Counted from the stretch's first letter, positions 7,353 to 15,598 are shown. The stretch: DNA of 56,631 nucleotides from Crocosphaera chwakensis CCY0110 (GCF_000169335.1 NZ_AAXW01000031.1:1-56631), one strand, 5' to 3'. Numbers and translations: made by a program. Notes: generated from the letters alone by a model not told the origin.

Positions 7353-7685
7353 TCAATATTTAAGACTTATTCCCCTCTCATGGATAGGGTTATTGTTTGT
7401 TTTGCTTTTATGTTTTTCATAAAATCCTCTTGAATTAACCAGCTTTTTGTAAGCTTCACTATGAACTGTCCCCAAATACTGTACCATTTTTGTCTTTAGC
7501 TTCTTGTTCTGGGATTGCTCACCGTTTTTGTGACTTTTTACCCGAAAACCTTTAAGCAACCGATAATAAGTATATTTTACGCCGTTTTTGATGAGACTGG
7601 TAGCTGAAATCCAAGTGTGGGGTTCAGCCACCTTTCCAAGCGATCTCAGTTGAGCTATTCGGGCTTTAATAGCTAGTGGGTTCAT
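7353..7685 (-). CDS. Small plasmid protein, paralogue of the 32437-32895 gene, 110 aa
   Basis: The N-terminal 75 residues match the protein at 32437-32895. Shared blocks are AIKARIAQLR at the start, TWI-x-TS, then a basic YTYYRLLKG stretch and KTKMVQYLG. The ATG at 7685 aligns with the paralogue's start, so three upstream codons are excluded. This copy lacks the paralogue's long C-terminal coiled coil and ends in a basic/Asn-rich tail. It follows a 38-bp inverted repeat (7699-7736), and the paralogue follows one of the same design. That suggests these are DNA-binding autoregulators. No named family is recognised. Confidence 0.65.
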   Translation of the reverse strand: MNPLAIKARIAQLRSLGKVAEPHTWISATSLIKNGVKYTYYRLLKGFRVKSHKNGEQSQNKKLKTKMVQYLGTVHSEAYKKLVNSRGFYEKHKSKTNNNPIHERGISLKY

Positions 7686-7698
7686 CTTAAACAAACAA

Positions 7699-7736
7699 GT
7701 TAATGCAGATTATATTAAAGTATAATCTGCATTAAC
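7699..7736 (-). promoter_or_regulatory. 38-bp inverted repeat, putative operator/promoter
   Basis: Sixteen-bp arms (GTTAATGCAGATTATA and its complement) flank a 6-nt centre, 13 nt before the ATG at 7685. TATAAT-like sequence lies inside the palindrome, so the bound protein would block transcription. The same design with compensating base changes lies upstream of the paralogue (32905-32942). Confidence 0.6.
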
Positions 7737-7750
7737 TCAAAAGTCAATGG

Positions 7751-8425
7751 TTAACCGTGACTATTCCTCCCACTTGTACCATTACCATTGGGACTGGTAG
7801 TTGCTAACACTCTCATCCCCGTTACTCCTGTGGTCAGTTCGGCTGCTTTGATGAATTGCTCAAGTCGTTTTCTGGTGAGTTGGTTCTCTGCCAATTTTCG
7901 AGTTAATGCAGACATTTTCTTGATCCTCCCTGAAATGTTAAATTGTTGTCTGATAAAGTCAATAATTTCTGGTGGTTTCTCTGAAATAATTACCTCAATT
8001 TGACTGGCAAATAATACTTGTGTATCATCATCGATATCGGGTAAATTTTCTACTAATACGGGTAAATCTTTTGCATCAGTTTCTGTTTCGTCTTCGTCTT
8101 CTTCTGCACCTTTAAGAAATCTGGCAGACTTTTGATATTCATTATAATTTTCTTTTACTTCCTGGCTCATTTCAACAACTTCTTGTGCCAAATCTTCTAA
8201 TGCTTCGGCTGGATAAATTGAACAAAGATCCTTAAATAATTTTCGTCCTTGTTTGAGCCAATCTTCTACTTCTTTATTAGCAGTCTTTTGGGCTTGGCTA
8301 ATCTGCTGTTGGACTCGAACTTGTCCTTGAATTTCGTTGAGTTGTCGCTGTAAAGAAGCAATTGCTTCTAAGGATTGTTCAACAGCTTCGGCTTGATTGT
8401 CAATAAATTTCTGTAAGCTAGACAT
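7751..8425 (-). CDS. Hypothetical coiled-coil protein, 224 aa
   Basis: No recognised family. Residues 1-55 form a Gln/Glu-rich coiled coil. A helical middle with an acidic run near residues 108-118 (AEEDEDETETD) follows, then a more conserved-looking helical part (PEIIDFIRQQFNIS) and a disordered Gly/Asn/Ser tail. It has no membrane segment. It lies in the same direction as its neighbours but has its own leader mini-hairpin (8512-8525) and a terminator upstream (8531-8558). A structural or partitioning role is possible but unproven. Confidence 0.6.
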   Translation of the reverse strand: MSSLQKFIDNQAEAVEQSLEAIASLQRQLNEIQGQVRVQQQISQAQKTANKEVEDWLKQGRKLFKDLCSIYPAEALEDLAQEVVEMSQEVKENYNEYQKSARFLKGAEEDEDETETDAKDLPVLVENLPDIDDDTQVLFASQIEVIISEKPPEIIDFIRQQFNISGRIKKMSALTRKLAENQLTRKRLEQFIKAAELTTGVTGMRVLATTSPNGNGTSGRNSHG

Positions 8426-8511
8426 GATTAATTATCTCCTAAATAGTGAGTTGACTAAACTATTTGAAACGTAGAGAATGAATAGTTTAGTTAATGTTTT
8501 CATTGAAAATA

Positions 8512-8525
8512 ATTGCGTCAGCAAT
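8512..8525 (-). promoter_or_regulatory. Leader mini-hairpin 4
   Basis: ATTGC/GCAAT stem with a 4-nt loop, nested in a longer repeat (8497-8505 with 8522-8530), about 86 nt before the ATG at 8425. On the minus strand it directly follows the terminator T tract. The core is almost identical to mini-hairpin 1. Confidence 0.45.
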
Positions 8526-8530
8526 GAAAA

Positions 8531-8558
8531 AAAAGAGCCTTAATAGTAAGGCTCTTTT
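8531..8558 (-). terminator. Terminator downstream of the 8642-9085 gene
   Basis: A perfect 12-bp stem (AAAAGAGCCTTA and its complement) with a 4-nt loop. On the minus strand it runs straight into T residues. It lies 83 bases past the stop codon, so the transcript has a short 3' UTR. Confidence 0.75.
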
Positions 8559-8641
8559 CGGCTTGATTAGTGAATTTTTGAGACTAACAAGACGATTTCT
8601 TAGGTCAACATAAAATGGTAATCTTTCCATTAGTTACTCCT

Positions 8642-9085
8642 TCAATTATTTTCTTGCTCTTTTAAGTATTTCATTAAAGGTAAAGGTTCAATGAACTTTC
8701 CTTGAGTTCTATCAAACTCTTTCTTACCTCTTTCTAAGCAATTTCTGATTTTTAACCAATCATCGGTGAGAGGAATAGTTTGAAATCTTGATTGTTCATC
8801 GCATAATTGATCAAAAAGTCTTACACTTTCTTCCAGGTGATCGAAGATCATTTCAGCCATTTTTCGTAAAGTTCTTGTCACTCTCACTTTGGTCGCTTTC
8901 CTAGAAGAATTCCAGTGAATACTGCGCCACACGCGATTAAACGCCTCTGTTAGATTAGCTGCTGTCTCTAGTTCTAACAATAAAGAATTAACTGTTTCAT
9001 CATCTAATTGCAAATCTTTTAGATGTTTAGCAGCAACACTTAAACTTGCCCAAGCTAAAATCATTGTAATCGGTCTTTCTTTCAT
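8642..9085 (-). CDS. Hypothetical helical protein, 147 aa
   Basis: No recognised family. The protein is mostly alpha-helical, with a short basic segment (SSRKATKVRVTRTLRKM) near residues 60-77 that could contact nucleic acid. It then has acidic helices and an Asn/Glu C terminus. An alternative ATG seven codons downstream (MILAWASLS) is possible. It is a single-gene unit with a leader mini-hairpin (9126-9139). Confidence 0.58.
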   Translation of the reverse strand: MKERPITMILAWASLSVAAKHLKDLQLDDETVNSLLLELETAANLTEAFNRVWRSIHWNSSRKATKVRVTRTLRKMAEMIFDHLEESVRLFDQLCDEQSRFQTIPLTDDWLKIRNCLERGKKEFDRTQGKFIEPLPLMKYLKEQENN

Positions 9086-9125
9086 TTTACTAACCCTAAT
9101 TAAGAGAAAATAATTCCCAATTAGA

Positions 9126-9139
9126 GTTACGCCAGTAAC
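9126..9139 (-). promoter_or_regulatory. Leader mini-hairpin 5
   Basis: GTTAC/GTAAC stem with a 4-nt loop, 40 nt before the ATG at 9085. On the minus strand it follows the terminator at 9146-9167 after a T tract. Confidence 0.45.
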
Positions 9140-9145
9140 AAAAAA

Positions 9146-9167
9146 TAAGGGAGAATTATCTCCCTTA
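9146..9167 (-). terminator. Terminator after the 9185-9460 gene
   Basis: A nine-bp stem (TAAGGGAGA and its complement) with a 4-nt loop lies 17 bases after the stop codon, with T residues following on the minus strand. Confidence 0.7.
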
Positions 9168-9184
9168 AAACCAAAGTGTGAAGA

Positions 9185-9460
9185 TTATTCTTCTATGGAT
9201 TTAATGGCTTTATTGATTTTAGTTTTCGTGATGAGTTTAACCACAACATCCCAATCAACTTCTCCAATTAAAACCTCCCAAAGTTCAGACAAAGGCTGAT
9301 CTTGCTCTAGGGTTTCATAACTTCCAATATAAAGCTTTTCTAGAAACCAATCTTGTGTTATTTCAGCCCATTCAGCTTTGGGTAAATCTTTTAATTGAAC
9401 TGCTAAATCGTAAGGAACATCGGTAACTAATTCCTTAAAGAAATCGTTATATTGGCTCAT
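9185..9460 (-). CDS. Hypothetical protein, 91 aa
   Basis: No recognised family. This is a small acidic protein with three Trp and a pattern of short helices (AVQLKDLPKAEWAEITQDWF), ending in a Lys-rich TKTKINKAIKS segment. It begins 23 bases after the 9484-9921 gene and probably shares its transcript; a terminator follows at 9146-9167. Confidence 0.6.
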   Translation of the reverse strand: MSQYNDFFKELVTDVPYDLAVQLKDLPKAEWAEITQDWFLEKLYIGSYETLEQDQPLSELWEVLIGEVDWDVVVKLITKTKINKAIKSIEE

Positions 9461-9483
9461 GTTTTTCTCCTATTTTTTCTAAC

Positions 9484-9921
9484 TTAAAATTCTTTGCTTT
9501 CTAATTCATCAAGAGTCAAAAATTCTGATTCAGGAAACCAAGTTAATTCATAACCGGTTTTGTTCTTAAATCCATAAATTCCAAATAAGAAATAAGGAGG
9601 ACTTGTTAAGCCTTTGCTAGTACGAGAAGTCGGTTCGACTAATCGAATGGTTGAGATAGTATAAATTTCATACTCATCATGAAAATCAATACCATTTTCA
9701 GAGCAATAGTACCAATCATCAGCAATTACTACTTTTTGTCCTACAGCATATTTGGGTTCGGGGTATTCGTAGAAATCATCGGGAAAGGATGGTTGTACTT
9801 TTATGACAATTTCCTTTTTCTTCTGTTGAATTTCGATCAAATCTGAGCGATCTGGTTCTTCTCTGTATTCAGCATAAGGAATTCCTTGATGTTCTACGAT
9901 TTGTATCAATTGTTGTGCCAT
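9484..9921 (-). CDS. Hypothetical protein, 145 aa
   Basis: No recognised family. The ATG at 9921 (MAQQLIQIVE) is preferred; the frame extends upstream only to a TTG inside mini-hairpin 6. The centre is beta-rich with many aromatic residues (YAVGQKVVIADDWYYC, then YFLFGIYGFKN, then YELTWFPESEF). That resembles small SH3-like barrels, but this is only an impression. It is first in a two-gene unit with 9185-9460. Confidence 0.58.
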   Translation of the reverse strand: MAQQLIQIVEHQGIPYAEYREEPDRSDLIEIQQKKKEIVIKVQPSFPDDFYEYPEPKYAVGQKVVIADDWYYCSENGIDFHDEYEIYTISTIRLVEPTSRTSKGLTSPPYFLFGIYGFKNKTGYELTWFPESEFLTLDELESKEF

Positions 9922-9947
9922 AATTAAAAGTGAATGATGTTTGATAG

Positions 9948-9968
9948 AAAGGGTTAATTTAACCCTTT
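9948..9968. promoter_or_regulatory. Perfect 21-bp palindrome in a gene leader
   Basis: AAAGGGTTAA, one central base, then its exact complement, 26 nt upstream of the ATG at 9921. With a one-base centre it suits a dimeric protein binding site as well as a hairpin. Confidence 0.4.
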
Positions 9969-9983
9969 TTTCACTCTCAAAAA

Positions 9984-9996
9984 TTGGCGTAGCCAA
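9984..9996 (-). promoter_or_regulatory. Leader mini-hairpin 6
   Basis: TTGGC/GCCAA stem with a 3-nt loop, 62 nt before the ATG at 9921, directly after a T tract on the minus strand. Confidence 0.45.
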
Positions 9997-10048
9997 AAAA
10001 AGACCGAGAAATTAATCTCAGTTTTTAAAATTTTATTCAACAAAAAAA

Positions 10049-10258
10049 TTAGTCTTTAATAATTCTAAATTTGTCTTCTTCAGGAATTAAGGCTAATCTT
10101 GATCCTGAATCCCAAAGGACGTGAATTTGCCCTGTATCATCTACAAAATCTACGATTCCCTCTGATCCAGGTTGAAGTTTTGTGTAGGGATCATTGGTAA
10201 ATATTAACTTAATTCTAGTTTTGGGTTGATATTTTTGTTTAATTGTTTCGACGTTCAT
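10049..10258 (-). CDS. DUF4314 family protein, 69 aa
   Basis: This fits DUF4314: an opening helix, then RIKLIFTNDPYTKLQPGSEG, IVDFVDDTGQIHVLWDSGS and LALIPEEDKFRII. That is a small beta-barrel-like unit with a conserved DP-Y...PG turn and WDxGS. Proteins of this family are common on plasmids and phages; the function is unknown. It has its own leader mini-hairpin at 10293-10306. The family call is good. Confidence 0.75.
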   Translation of the reverse strand: MNVETIKQKYQPKTRIKLIFTNDPYTKLQPGSEGIVDFVDDTGQIHVLWDSGSRLALIPEEDKFRIIKD

Positions 10259-10292
10259 TAGATTTTGTGTCTTAGCTTTTTTATTTTAAAAG

Positions 10293-10306
10293 TTGGCGGA
10301 AGCCAA
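10293..10306 (-). promoter_or_regulatory. Leader mini-hairpin 7
   Basis: TTGGC/GCCAA stem with a 4-nt loop, 34 nt before the ATG at 10258. The T tract precedes it on the minus strand. Confidence 0.45.
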
Positions 10307-10318
10307 AAAAATTTAAAA

Positions 10319-12273
10319 TCAATACTCACCGTTCGCTCATTTTTCCAAGTGAGGTTCGGTCAAACAGGGAAAAAAGTTTGTCCAGTCAGGGGTTGAGCGA
10401 AAAAAGTCACCCAATTTTAGCCAGAAGCAAAGTAGTCAGTAGTATAAATAGACTCCTCTACATTCATTAACCTTAAGATTTTTTGTTGTACGAGGTTGAG
10501 TCCAGAAATTTCTATTGAGTCATCTCTATGTATATACAAAGTGATGTTATTAAAAGCCCTTAACATCTTTTCAGCAGTGGGACGTTTAGTGGTGCGTTTA
10601 GGATTTCCTGAGTAGAGTCGAGCTAAACTAGACTGAGATTGATGTAATTGACGACGCACCACAAATTCCATCAAAGTAAAAACCCTGAGAGCGATCGTTA
10701 ACAAAAACATTAATCCTTTAATTTTCTTCTCGTCTCGAAAATAAATCGGTAGAGCAGATAAACGACCTTTTTTAAAGCGATGAAAACCCATTTCTGGTTG
10801 CCATTGTTGTTTATAAGCTTGCACGGCTTCTGTCAAAGATAGTCTTTCTGATGTGGCATTCGTTACATATAAACGCCAACCTGCCACTGTCTTAAAAGAC
10901 TCAATTTCAGTTGACAAACGTTGATAGTTTAAGATTAAATTTATCTGGCGAACTCGTCGATAGGATGAGTCTTCACTGCGACTTCCACGACCTTTATAGA
11001 CCTTTTTATAGCTAATATTTCTATCTATTGAGTATTCAACATACTTAGTTAAACGATAACTTTTAACAATTTCTTGTATCTTCTGTTCTAATCTTTTCTC
11101 GTCTTTACCTGGTCTTTTTTGTAGGGATAATAAGGCTTCTTCTCCTTTAGCTAAACGACTTTCTAAACCCTTTATTTGACGAGATGCCAAGGCATTCGAT
11201 TTAAGAACTAGCCATCTTTCTTCCCATTGATAACGTTTTTCAGTTTCAGGTTCAACCCAAATATTTCCTAATGGCACTTCAAAACCCTTACCGATTTCTA
11301 AATCCTCTGATTCCCCCTCATCTGCTTGGTGCGGATAATCTCCGAGGGAACCTCGGAGTTCCGCATCCGCTTTTTCGACTATTTTAATCACTTCTGTTGG
11401 GGGATTTTTCACCCAATCAGCTAATAATTTTGGACGAGGTTGAGTCATAGCTAAGGGAAAACAATAGATTCCCCCCTCTCCCTGAATTTTAGCTCGATTA
11501 GACCAAGTTGACGCTTTAGAATCTGCTAAATATAGGAATTCTCTATGACCCAAGATTTCTCTCATTTTTCTCCACGTTGGCAGATATTCTGACTCATCTC
11601 CCCCATTTCCGGCTAAAGTGGCTCCTAATAATGGCATTCCCAATGGGTCTAATGTTGCCAACATTTGGCGGTATTGTCTTAAATCAGGTCGTTTATCTTT
11701 ACTATACCCAAATTTAATCAGCGATTCTTCTTCAACGTCTTCTGAGATTTGATGATATACCGAAAAACTGGTGGTGTCACTTCTCGCTTGAGATGTGGGT
11801 AATTCATAGGCTTTGACCAAATGTTGGGATAATGACATCTCCATCTGGGGAAGGGCTTCTGTTAGTCCAATAATTCTCAATAAGTCTCCACAACGGTCAT
11901 CCGTTGCTTCTTTTTCTCGGATTTCCCATTCAGTTATTGCTTTTAAACTTCTTTGATGCTCTGATACCCATGTTTCTAGGCAACAAATTCTATGGTCTGC
12001 CTCACTCACAATATAGGTTAATAATAACACCGCTAGTTGCCCGTAACTTAATCCTTTGCGATTGCCATGAGGGGCGGCTAGCTGATTATCTATGATTGAC
12101 GCAATCTTCATTTGTTTTAGCCAATAAATAATTAAGGGGAGATCATCTATTCGTTCCGAATGTGTTTGTGCCGTAATTAATCGACTCCTTGTTGCCCAAC
12201 ACTTGACTCTACAAGGATTTTACCCCTTTTTCCCCACCTCACCCCTTCGATTTAAGCGAACGGTGAGTCAATA
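10319..12273 (-). mobile_element. IS1634-type insertion sequence, copy A, with 6-bp target duplication
   Basis: The element spans 10325-12267 (1943 bp). It begins CTCACCGTTCGCT and ends AGCGAACGGTGAG (terminal inverted repeats). The 6-bp direct repeat TCAATA flanks it at 10319-10324 and 12268-12273. One transposase gene fills it. Copy B (27056-28998) has the same length and the same ends in the opposite orientation. The intact ends and clean target duplication point to a recent insertion. Confidence 0.92.
10417..12111 (-). CDS. IS1634-family DDE transposase, 564 aa (copy A)
   Basis: This is a DDE transposase of the IS1634 group within the IS4 superfamily. An N-terminal helical domain (about 1-105) is followed by the first catalytic Asp at about 112 (RSDTTSF), the second at about 197 (LADSKAS), and the Glu in the YxxQWQPEMGFHRFKKG region. 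A charged insertion with coiled-coil character lies between the second Asp and the Glu. The length is normal and there are no frameshifts. The product is residue-for-residue identical to copy B, so both could be active. Confidence 0.9.
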   Translation of the reverse strand: MKIASIIDNQLAAPHGNRKGLSYGQLAVLLLTYIVSEADHRICCLETWVSEHQRSLKAITEWEIREKEATDDRCGDLLRIIGLTEALPQMEMSLSQHLVKAYELPTSQARSDTTSFSVYHQISEDVEEESLIKFGYSKDKRPDLRQYRQMLATLDPLGMPLLGATLAGNGGDESEYLPTWRKMREILGHREFLYLADSKASTWSNRAKIQGEGGIYCFPLAMTQPRPKLLADWVKNPPTEVIKIVEKADAELRGSLGDYPHQADEGESEDLEIGKGFEVPLGNIWVEPETEKRYQWEERWLVLKSNALASRQIKGLESRLAKGEEALLSLQKRPGKDEKRLEQKIQEIVKSYRLTKYVEYSIDRNISYKKVYKGRGSRSEDSSYRRVRQINLILNYQRLSTEIESFKTVAGWRLYVTNATSERLSLTEAVQAYKQQWQPEMGFHRFKKGRLSALPIYFRDEKKIKGLMFLLTIALRVFTLMEFVVRRQLHQSQSSLARLYSGNPKRTTKRPTAEKMLRAFNNITLYIHRDDSIEISGLNLVQQKILRLMNVEESIYTTDYFASG

Positions 12274-12409
12274 GATTGATTGTTTACTTTATAAATTTAT
12301 GATATACTATTACTATAAGTAATATGTGTTTTAGGAGGCTAATTGCTGATAAATAGCAATTGGTTTTTCCTTTTTATTATTAGGATTATTATCTATTTAT
12401 ATAATAAAA
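12274..12409 (+). other. Short spacer with possible promoter-terminator pair
   Basis: Plus-strand TATACT/TATAAG-like sequence (about 12303-12319) is followed at 12341-12361 by a 7-bp hairpin (AATTGCT with AGCAATT) that runs into GGTTTTTCCTTTTT. This could be a very short RNA, or a bidirectional terminator for the gene ending at 12410. The evidence is weak. Confidence 0.3.
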
Positions 12410-12751
12410 TTAAGACTCAGAATCAGGTGGATTAAGCCAATCTATATCAAAAGTTTGTAAAAGCTGTTTTTTCAAAGATTCAGGACTTTGTTCTGCTAGA
12501 AAATTAGGGTATTTATAGGGTGAAAATGTCAATACTTGTTTTTCTTCTGGAGTAAAAGAATCTGCTAAAATTTTTCCATCTCCTTCGATAAACCCAGTTT
12601 GTTCTAAAGAAGTCAATTGGTTTTGTTGATTTATTTTTCTTATAGCTTTTTCAAACTTTTTAAAATTACCTTTAATAAAACTCTCGTCATTATTGTTGTT
12701 AAAACTCTTAGCAATTTGTTCAGCAATATGCTTATTTTTCTGATTGTTCAT
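12410..12751 (-). CDS. Hypothetical protein, 113 aa
   Basis: No recognised family. The protein is Asn/Lys-rich at the start, with a helical first half and a Pro/Tyr segment (FSPYKYPNFL) in the second. Its start overlaps the end of the 12732-13700 gene by 20 bases, so the two are probably co-translated and may form a pair. Copy A of IS1634 lies 137 bases downstream. Confidence 0.6.
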   Translation of the reverse strand: MNNQKNKHIAEQIAKSFNNNNDESFIKGNFKKFEKAIRKINQQNQLTSLEQTGFIEGDGKILADSFTPEEKQVLTFSPYKYPNFLAEQSPESLKKQLLQTFDIDWLNPPDSES

Positions 12752-13700
12752 TTTTGTTCTCCTTATTGTTTTTTATTGGCTTTTCTACTTTTTTTACTGA
12801 CGGTTTCTCGGATTTATTCTCAGTCTCTTTCTCATTCGTTTTCCTAGAAATATCGTTGTTTTTGACTGGTTTCTTATACCAAGGAATCTCCTTTGTTGGT
12901 GGTTCCAAATCTTCTGAAAACCCAAAAGAATCCCTCGAAGGAATGAACTTAAACAATCCCTGAATAAACCACCGAGGGGGTAACTCTTCTTTGGCTATTT
13001 TAGGGTTAAACCGGAAGGGTGCAGATTCGTCGTCCCGTCTCATCAACACAGGAATATGGGCTGCTTTAAATTTTCCCTTGGGATCTTCTGCACCTTTGTT
13101 GCGGTAGATTGATATCACGGGTGTTCGTACCTGGGGAACAAATTGCCAGATACCTTTGAGCCTAAACTGTCCGGGTTCTTCATTCCAAGGGTTTTCCTCT
13201 TCCCATGCTGCCACCTGAAAGTAAATTTTGGGGGGTTTCCTCGGAATCATTAAACATTTGGGATACACACGAAAGAATAGGGTTTGATCGGGGTTAGCCT
13301 CTACTTGTTTCAACCAAGCTTTATAGCGATATCCTTGAAAGTAGAGGTCGTAACGCTTGCCACCTAACCGAATAAAAAAGTTACCCTCATCGTCTTTCTG
13401 TAGTTTTCCCTGGAGAGTCCCAATCCCTTGAAATATGGGTTTTTCTGTTGTAGCTTCATCTGTTGAGGCTTCTGTGGCTTCTGTGTTATTTTCTGGTTCT
13501 GAGGTGGTTGGGTTATCTCCATTACCCTCAACAGTTGTCGGGGCTGTTTCTTCTGGGGGTCGAGTTAAAGATTTCTGTTTCTGCTTTGGTGCGACGGTTG
13601 GATTATCTTCTATAGTTTCCTCTGTCGCTACTGATACTGTTGTTTGATCAGGGCTGGTGGGTTTCTTTTTAAGGCTACGGATTTGGGGTTTGGGGGACAT
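12732..13700 (-). CDS. Hypothetical protein with disordered ends, 322 aa
   Basis: No recognised family. Residues 1-85 are Thr/Glu/Pro-rich and disordered. Residues 86-270 form a beta-rich centre (GTLQGKLQKDDEGNFFIRL, YFQVAAWEEE, GIWQFVPQVRTPVISIYR, WFIQGLFKFIP). Residues 275-322 are a Lys/Asn/Glu-rich tail. The repeated short strands with G-x-L/W openings are reminiscent of tandem OB-like barrels, which would suit a nucleic-acid-binding accessory protein. That is inference only. It is coupled to the 113-aa gene downstream. Confidence 0.6.
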   Translation of the reverse strand: MSPKPQIRSLKKKPTSPDQTTVSVATEETIEDNPTVAPKQKQKSLTRPPEETAPTTVEGNGDNPTTSEPENNTEATEASTDEATTEKPIFQGIGTLQGKLQKDDEGNFFIRLGGKRYDLYFQGYRYKAWLKQVEANPDQTLFFRVYPKCLMIPRKPPKIYFQVAAWEEENPWNEEPGQFRLKGIWQFVPQVRTPVISIYRNKGAEDPKGKFKAAHIPVLMRRDDESAPFRFNPKIAKEELPPRWFIQGLFKFIPSRDSFGFSEDLEPPTKEIPWYKKPVKNNDISRKTNEKETENKSEKPSVKKVEKPIKNNKENKNEQSEK

Positions 13701-14099
13701 TTCTTAATACTAATTAAGACTTACTTTTTAATTGATTCTTGATATTATGTAGGAATTAATTTATTAACAGTAAACAAAGTTAAGTTTATTGGGTATAACC
13801 ATTTTAACTCAAAATTTAATAATAATCAATATCGAGTCAAGTTACCATAATAACTAACTAAAAAATTAGTTTAGAACTTTAAAAAATAATTCATTAAACT
13901 TACAAAAATACGAATAAATATACTATAATTAGATAAAAAGTATTTAGGTCAGCTATCATTATTTTAGGAATAAAGGCAGAGAAAAAAATGGAAGAAGTTT
14001 TATTATTTTCCTCAAAGAAAATAGCATTAGACGTTGCCTATCAATTACAATCAACTTGAGACGGTTGTAATGCTGTTATTTTTCAAAGAACTCTATTAT
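13701..14099. other. A/T-rich gap with a possible broken micro-gene
   Basis: About 400 bases without a convincing gene. A plus-strand ATG at 13988 (MEEVLLFSSKKIALDVA) runs 23 codons to a TGA at 14057-14059; beyond the TGA the same frame stays open for 14 more codons. That may be the remains of a small gene with one nonsense change. The rest is A/T-rich with no clear hairpin. Confidence 0.3.
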
Positions 14100-14390
14100 T
14101 TAGATAAACAGATCAATTAGAAAACTAATTAAGAATCCGAACATTCCCAAGAAGATAGTTATTAATTGTAAGTTAGTTTTAAAATTGGGAATAAAGTAGG
14201 ACAAATCTCTAAATTCAGGATCTTTGTAACAGGATTCTAGTTGCTCAAATTTTTCCTTTAAAAAATACTTCATAAAGTTTCTGGTTCCTAAGAATATAGC
14301 ATAGCCTCCGTATATCAAATAGACTATATCCAACACTTTACTTAAAAAATCGAGCAAACTGAAGAAAATAAAGCAGTATATAAAAACCAA
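14100..14390 (-). CDS. Small membrane protein, 96 aa
   Basis: Two hydrophobic stretches are visible: residues about 1-35 (FIYCFIFFSLLDFL, then VYLIYGGYAIFLG) and about 72-95 (LQLITIFLGMFGFLISFL). They are separated by a charged loop (FLKEKFEQLESCYKDPEF). It is probably an inner-membrane protein with two or three segments. No family is recognised; small accessory-replicon membrane proteins include toxins and exclusion proteins, but nothing here decides. Confidence 0.5.
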   Translation of the reverse strand: MVFIYCFIFFSLLDFLSKVLDIVYLIYGGYAIFLGTRNFMKYFLKEKFEQLESCYKDPEFRDLSYFIPNFKTNLQLITIFLGMFGFLISFLIDLFI

Positions 14391-14540
14391 TTTAATCCTG
14401 TCTTTTTTCTAAATCTAATAGCCGTGATAACTGAATCAAAGCTATAGCGAAGATAAATTTTTATTATTTTTAAGTTTTGATTATTCATTAGTTATTAAAG
14501 ATAGAAAAAACTTTAATAATAGCAATTTTAGCAAACATTG

Positions 14541-14885
14541 CTAACTCCAGTAAAACCAAACTTCAAGGTCGTCCGGAAGTTCGTTCAGGTAAGCTAAAAA
14601 AGCTTTATTTCTCCAGGGCAAATTAGTCGATGAAACTTTATCTAAAGCCTGTTTCAGTTGTCGTGCCTGAACTCCCTTGATAGGATTTCCGTAAGGGTCT
14701 TCGGTAATAGAACCATACCCGTCTTCTGCTAAATAACAATCAATTTCTTTGATAGGTCTTCCAACTGTCTCAACCAAAGATTTAATTACCTCGAAAAGTT
14801 CGGGTTCAAAAGATAATCTAATTACATCGTGAGAAAAGTTACGACCTTGTAGATATTGGGGGAGTATCGCTAATTCTAATGACAT
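14541..14885 (-). CDS. Hypothetical protein, 114 aa
   Basis: No recognised family. The protein is soluble, with a helix-rich middle (ELFEVIKSLVETVGRPIKEI), an acidic YLAEDGYGSITEDPYGNP loop and an aromatic C terminus (LEVWFYWS). It starts 25 bases after the 14910-15419 gene on the same strand and is probably the last gene of the unit that starts near 16516. Confidence 0.55.
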   Translation of the reverse strand: MSLELAILPQYLQGRNFSHDVIRLSFEPELFEVIKSLVETVGRPIKEIDCYLAEDGYGSITEDPYGNPIKGVQARQLKQALDKVSSTNLPWRNKAFLAYLNELPDDLEVWFYWS

Positions 14886-14909
14886 TTTGGGTTTGAGTAA
14901 TTGTTAGTA

Positions 14910-15419
14910 TTAGTGATTTCTAATTATACAATTAATGATAGACGAAAAGAGAGTTTGCTTGTCCGACTTTCTCTTAATTTCTTCATCTAACAAAGATTCT
15001 ATTTCTGAAGTTGTACGACCAAGAAGTAAATGAACAGGAAACCTCTCATCAGGAGGCGTATTATTGTAAATCTCAACTAAACTAATAGCATCACCTAAAT
15101 CATCTTGAAACCTTGGACTTCCATCTTCTTTGGTTAACCAAATAACTCTACCTTGTTGATCAGCTAAGTTAATTAACTCAAAAAACTCAACGCATTTCTT
15201 AGCTGCTTCTTTGGATAAATCCGAAAGAGAAATCCTATCAGGATTGTAAACCGTTTCAGGCGTTGGATTTTCAAATAGTAGACTATAACCAGGGTATTTT
15301 CCATCATTGTTAAATACTCTACTTCTTCTACAGCTAAATATGAATGTATCAGAAGGATTATTTTCTATTAGCCCCTTTTTATAAGCTAAAATAGTCATTT
15401 TAAGAGAAAAGTATTTCAT
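14910..15419 (-). CDS. Hypothetical protein, 169 aa
   Basis: No recognised family. Mixed alpha/beta composition with CRRSRVFNNDGKYPGYSLLF near residue 30 and a Lys/Ser-rich C-terminal region. Its ATG overlaps the stop codon of a 42-codon gene (15416-15544) in an ATGA arrangement, which indicates translational coupling. Confidence 0.58.
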   Translation of the reverse strand: MKYFSLKMTILAYKKGLIENNPSDTFIFSCRRSRVFNNDGKYPGYSLLFENPTPETVYNPDRISLSDLSKEAAKKCVEFFELINLADQQGRVIWLTKEDGSPRFQDDLGDAISLVEIYNNTPPDERFPVHLLLGRTTSEIESLLDEEIKRKSDKQTLFSSIINCIIRNH

Positions 15420-15544
15420 AGTAAATCCTCAAGAGTTTGTCTAGCCCAAGAAGGGGTAACATCAATTTCCAAACTATTATCTCGTTGCCATTGAAGTTGG
15501 TTTTTAGTCCAATATTGGAGTATTTTAACAGGAATAGAATTCAT
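15416..15544 (-). CDS. Small hypothetical protein, 42 aa, coupled to the next gene
   Basis: The ATG at 15544 is preceded by AGGAG at good spacing (CAGGAGCTACT). The product (MNSIPVKILQYWTKNQ at the start) is Trp-rich, and its TGA overlaps the next ATG by the ATGA pattern. A good ribosome binding site plus coupling makes this more likely real than chance. Function unknown. Confidence 0.55.
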   Translation of the reverse strand: MNSIPVKILQYWTKNQLQWQRDNSLEIDVTPSWARQTLEDLL

Positions 15545-15598
15545 AGTAGCTCCTGCAGGACAGCAATCAATATTAGGAGGGGCGAAAGCTTGGATAAC

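Noticed and set aside
7699..7736. 38-bp palindrome as a protelomerase target
   Set aside because: A sister palindrome precedes a paralogue of the adjacent gene at the same distance, which fits an operator better.
8487..8630. 47-codon minus-strand frame through the terminator
   Set aside because: It reads through a strong 12-bp terminator stem and the leader of the next gene, and the product has no natural composition.
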